A program made the position numbers and the translations under genes. From Kiritimatiellia bacterium (lineage in GTDB: Bacteria; Verrucomicrobiota; Kiritimatiellia; RFP12; UBA1067), in assembly GCA_017648225.1 (NCBI GenBank), contig JAGCJE010000044.1:1-8699 (forward strand): a stretch of DNA of 8,699 nt, given 5' to 3'. Of the stretch, positions 7,294-8,699 are shown piece after piece. The first letter of the stretch is position 1; the number at the start of each line of letters is the position of its first letter. The notes below the pieces were generated by a model. The model ran no database searches, was not told where the DNA came from, and saw only the letters and a program-made list of their open reading frames with translations.

Positions 7294-8283
7294 ATGCAGA
7301 AAGAAAGACAGAGCGATGAGTTGAATCGCCGCAACACGGCATTCGACAACAGATTGCGCCCGACTGATTTTGACGGGTTTGTCGGTCAGGATAAGATTCG
7401 CGACAGGCTTCTTTTGGCTGTTGAAGCCGCCAAGGCGCGCGGCGAATCGCTTGATCACGTTCTTTTTTCGGGGCCGCCCGGACTCGGAAAGACGACTCTG
7501 TCGTACATCCTGGGCGAGGCGATGGGTGTTAACGTAAAGACGACGTCGGGGCCTGTCATAACGAAGCCTGGAGATCTCGCGGGGCTTTTGACGACTCTCA
7601 AACCTGGCGACATCGTGTTTGTTGATGAGATCCACCGTATGGCCAAAACGGTCGAGGAATATCTTTACAGCGCGATGGAGGATTACGCCATCGACATTAT
7701 GATCGATCAGGGTCCGAACGCGCGCTCCGTCAGATTGGAGCTCCCGCGCTTCACGCTTGTCGGCGCTACGACCCGTATCGGTCTTATTGCGGCTCCTTTG
7801 AGAGCTCGCTTCGGACTTGTAAATAGGCTCGATTATTATGAGCCCGTAAAGCTCGCCGAAATCGTCGCGAGAAGTGCGGCGAAACTGGGCGTTGATATTG
7901 ATGGCGACGGAGCGCTGGAGATTGCGCGCCGCTCTCGCGGTACTCCACGTATCGCCAATAATCTTTTGCGCCGTGTTCGCGACTACGCTCAGATTCGTGC
8001 GGGGAATTTCATTACGGGGGATGTCGCGCGCGAGTCTCTTGGACTTCTTGAGATCGATCCTAACGGTCTTGACGATATGGATAGGCGCATTCTCGAAACG
8101 ATCTGCGTAAAGTTCTCGGGCGGGCCGGTAGGCCTGTCGACAATCGCGGTTTCGGTCGGTGAAGAGCCTGATACGATCGAGGAGGCGTATGAGCCGTTTC
8201 TTATAATGGAGGGGTATTTGGAGCGTACTCCGAAAGGGCGCGTGGCTACTCCTCTGGCCTTTGAACGATTGGGCCTTAAATAG
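7294..8283 (+). CDS. ruvB: Holliday junction branch migration DNA helicase RuvB
   Basis: RuvB is the hexameric AAA+ motor that, with RuvA, drives branch migration of Holliday junctions during recombinational repair. The 329-residue product is full length. It opens with the family N-terminus (LRPTDFDGFVGQDKI, 21-35). Walker A is GPPGLGKTT (60-68, K66), Walker B is IVFVDEIHR (107-115), sensor 1 is LVGATTR (155-161), the arginine-finger region is LRARFG (169-174) and sensor 2 is RGTPRIANNLLRRVRDYA (215-232). The C-terminal winged-helix DNA-binding domain ends with GYLERTPKGRVATPLA. All catalytic residues are present. It follows the RluA-like gene by 34 bases and may share its transcript; ruvA and ruvC are not in the window. 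A repeat-rich 350-base gap follows the stop, so transcription from this gene probably ends there. Confidence 0.98.
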   Translation: MQKERQSDELNRRNTAFDNRLRPTDFDGFVGQDKIRDRLLLAVEAAKARGESLDHVLFSGPPGLGKTTLSYILGEAMGVNVKTTSGPVITKPGDLAGLLTTLKPGDIVFVDEIHRMAKTVEEYLYSAMEDYAIDIMIDQGPNARSVRLELPRFTLVGATTRIGLIAAPLRARFGLVNRLDYYEPVKLAEIVARSAAKLGVDIDGDGALEIARRSRGTPRIANNLLRRVRDYAQIRAGNFITGDVARESLGLLEIDPNGLDDMDRRILETICVKFSGGPVGLSTIAVSVGEEPDTIEEAYEPFLIMEGYLERTPKGRVATPLAFERLGLK

Positions 8284-8303
8284 CGGGAAGACGTTTGGGT
8301 TTT

Positions 8304-8364
8304 TAGATAGGCTAGTTATTCTAGATGCTCTAGATAGTCTAGAATATCTAGTCTAGCTTATCTA
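8304..8364 (+). repeat. Nested palindrome able to form a long hairpin
   Basis: The 12 bases at 8304-8315 (tagataggctag) pair with 8353-8364 (ctagcttatcta) with a single G-T wobble. Inside, 8317-8325 pairs perfectly with 8338-8346 (9 pairs), leaving a 12-base loop. Together they make a 21-pair interrupted stem starting 20 bases after the ruvB stop. The position suits the 3' end of the ruvB transcript as a processing, stabilising or termination structure. No T run follows it, so it is not a standard intrinsic terminator. Confidence 0.6.
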
Positions 8365-8388
8365 GCGCTTCTAGTCAATCTAGCCCCT
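8312..8388. repeat. CTAG array with 9-base period
   Basis: CTAG starts at 8312, 8321, 8330, 8339, 8348, 8353, 8362, 8371 and 8380. Spacing is exactly 9 bases except for one 5-base step (8348 to 8353). Each full unit reads ctag, four variable bases, then t, so the framework is kept while the middle is free to vary. Another CTAG occurs at 8421 in the pyrimidine tract. By eye I found only one other CTAG in the rest of the window (5399-5402), so the clustering is striking. Because CTAG is its own complement, the array can pair with itself in many registers. Confidence 0.85.
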
Positions 8389-8407
8389 CCCCTTAGTCCC
8401 TACCCCC
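8384..8407 (-). other. Canonical G-quadruplex motif on the minus strand
   Basis: The + strand has C runs of 4, 4, 3 and 5 (8384-8387, 8389-8392, 8398-8400, 8403-8407) separated by 1, 5 and 2 bases. The minus strand therefore fits the G3+ N1-7 rule for an intramolecular quadruplex, and the + strand could form an i-motif. The tract continues as C/T-rich sequence to about 8438. Whether it folds in the cell is not shown. Confidence 0.55.
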
Positions 8408-8442
8408 TAATTCCTATCTCCTAGCCCCTCTTTCTACCATAA

Positions 8443-8472
8443 ATTGTATATTTATATATCTATTGTATACAA
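8443..8472. repeat. Direct repeat attgtata and palindrome ttgtatacaa
   Basis: attgtata occurs at 8443-8450 and again at 8462-8469, a 19-base offset. The second copy is part of ttgtatacaa (8463-8472), a perfect 10-base palindrome. It lies about 30 bases upstream of the reductase promoter and could be a regulator site, though such AT-rich words also arise by chance. Confidence 0.35.
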
Positions 8473-8501
8473 CCTGTAGATATGTTTTTGCATTTTGGGG
8501 G

Positions 8502-8530
8502 TTGCGCAGACACAATATTTAGTGTATGAT
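8502..8530 (+). promoter_or_regulatory. Likely promoter of the reductase gene
   Basis: TATGAT at 8525-8530 matches 5 of 6 bases of the -10 consensus, with TTGCGC (8502-8507) 17 bases upstream as a weak -35. The start would be near 8537, giving a leader of about 97 bases. The NrdR box fills the spacer, the usual place for repression. Other AT-rich -10-like words (8579-8584, 8599-8606) leave room for a second start. Confidence 0.5.
8510..8525. promoter_or_regulatory. NrdR box
   Basis: acacaatatttagtgt agrees with the known NrdR consensus (acaCwAtATaTwGtgt) at nearly every position, including both outer acac/gtgt arms. NrdR is the ATP/dATP-sensing zinc-ribbon repressor of ribonucleotide reductase genes. 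The box overlaps the spacer and the first base of the -10 element, and the next gene begins with an ATP-cone, as expected for its target. Confidence 0.82.
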
Positions 8531-8539
8531 ATTACAGAG

Positions 8540-8555
8540 TTACGCAACAAAGTGT
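8540..8555. promoter_or_regulatory. Possible degenerate second NrdR box
   Basis: NrdR usually binds two boxes about three helical turns apart. Exactly 30 bases after the agtgta at 8521-8526 the same agtgta recurs at 8551-8556. Its full 16-base box matches the first in only 8 positions, mostly in the right half. Its placement downstream of the -10 would still allow cooperative binding. Confidence 0.35.
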
Positions 8556-8623
8556 AGTTTTGCGGTTAAAATGCCGTTTATAAAACTCTAAACGATTTTA
8601 TATTATAAAAAAATTAAAAGAAA

Positions 8624-8627
8624 GAGG
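8624..8627 (+). promoter_or_regulatory. Shine-Dalgarno GAGG of the reductase gene
   Basis: GAGG within a purine-rich run lies 6 bases before the ATG at 8634, which supports that start over the in-frame ATG at 8643. Confidence 0.6.
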
Positions 8628-8633
8628 CCGAAA

Positions 8634-8699
8634 ATGAAAGAGATGCACATCATCAAGCGAAGCGGCGAGGAAAAGTCGTTCGATATTACGAAAATCGAA
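8634..8699 (+). CDS. Ribonucleotide reductase, ATP-cone N-terminus (3' end missing)
   Basis: Only 22 residues are visible, beginning MKEMHIIKRSGEEKSFDITK. The pattern IIKRsGeexxFDxxKI is the start of an ATP-cone, the nucleotide-sensing domain at the N-terminus of many ribonucleotide reductases (NrdA, NrdJ, NrdD). NrdR also has an ATP-cone, but behind a zinc ribbon that is absent here. The NrdR box in the promoter independently points to a reductase that makes deoxynucleotides. Whether it is the oxygen-dependent, B12-dependent or anaerobic class cannot be read from this fragment, so no symbol is given. Confidence 0.8.
   Translation, partial: MKEMHIIKRSGEEKSFDITKIE

Larger units (their letters stand above)
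8284..8633. other. Intergenic region between ruvB and the reductase gene
   Basis: This is the only long stretch without a gene. It divides into a CTAG array (8304-8388), a C/T-rich tract (8384-8438), an AT-rich block with short repeats (8439-8490), a promoter with an NrdR box (8502-8530) and an A/T-rich leader (8531-8633). It is far poorer in GC than the genes either side. I found no tRNA, no convincing small protein and no hairpin followed by a T run. Confidence 0.8.

Noticed and set aside
8304..8380. Standard intrinsic terminator for ruvB
   Set aside because: The hairpin is AT-rich and not followed by a T run; the ttttt at 8300-8304 precedes it rather than follows.
8312..8388. CRISPR array
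   Set aside because: Units are 9 bases with a 4-base core, far too short for CRISPR repeats and spacers, and no cas gene is present.
8482..8529. 15-codon open frame MFLHFGGCADTIFSV
   Set aside because: It has no ribosome binding site and overlaps the promoter and NrdR box; chance is the simpler reading.

Overview
The window holds six recognisable protein genes and the first 22 codons of a seventh, all on the + strand. It looks like a housekeeping region of a diderm bacterium with mid-range GC in its genes. The order is yidC (3' part), ileS, queA, a stand-alone two-PAS-domain protein, an RluA-family pseudouridine synthase, ruvB, a 350-base AT-rich, repeat-bearing intergenic region, and then an N-terminal ATP-cone that starts a ribonucleotide reductase. 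The large extracytoplasmic domain of YidC implies an outer membrane. The eukaryote-like (IleS2-type) isoleucyl-tRNA synthetase and the sparse use of Shine-Dalgarno sites would fit a member of the PVC group (Verrucomicrobiota, Kiritimatiellota or Lentisphaerota). That is a low-confidence guess, because no rRNA or species marker is present.

Bases 1-7259 are tightly packed. yidC and ileS are separated by 19 bases, ileS and queA by 56, queA and the PAS gene by 22, PAS and the RluA-like gene by 4, and the RluA-like gene and ruvB by 34. They could be read as one or two long transcripts. A good extended -10 promoter lies at the end of queA, so close to the PAS start codon that its message would be essentially leaderless. 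The genes share a theme of tRNA/rRNA modification and protein production (IleS, QueA, RluA-like) plus membrane insertion (YidC) and Holliday-junction migration (RuvB). They need not form one pathway.

Bases 8284-8633 hold the main non-coding structure. It begins with an array of CTAG units repeated every 9 bases, part of which folds into a nested palindrome. A C-rich tract follows whose minus strand matches the canonical G-quadruplex pattern. After that come an AT-rich stretch with a perfect 10-base palindrome and a promoter whose spacer carries a near-perfect NrdR box. The NrdR box and the downstream ATP-cone start support each other, so the last gene is very probably a ribonucleotide reductase under NrdR control.

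I see no CRISPR array, tRNA, rRNA, transposase or phage gene, and no clear new multi-gene system. The most unusual items are the in-frame, G-rich, partly palindromic insertion inside ileS (3983-4055), the CTAG array after ruvB, and the stand-alone PAS protein with its own near-leaderless promoter.
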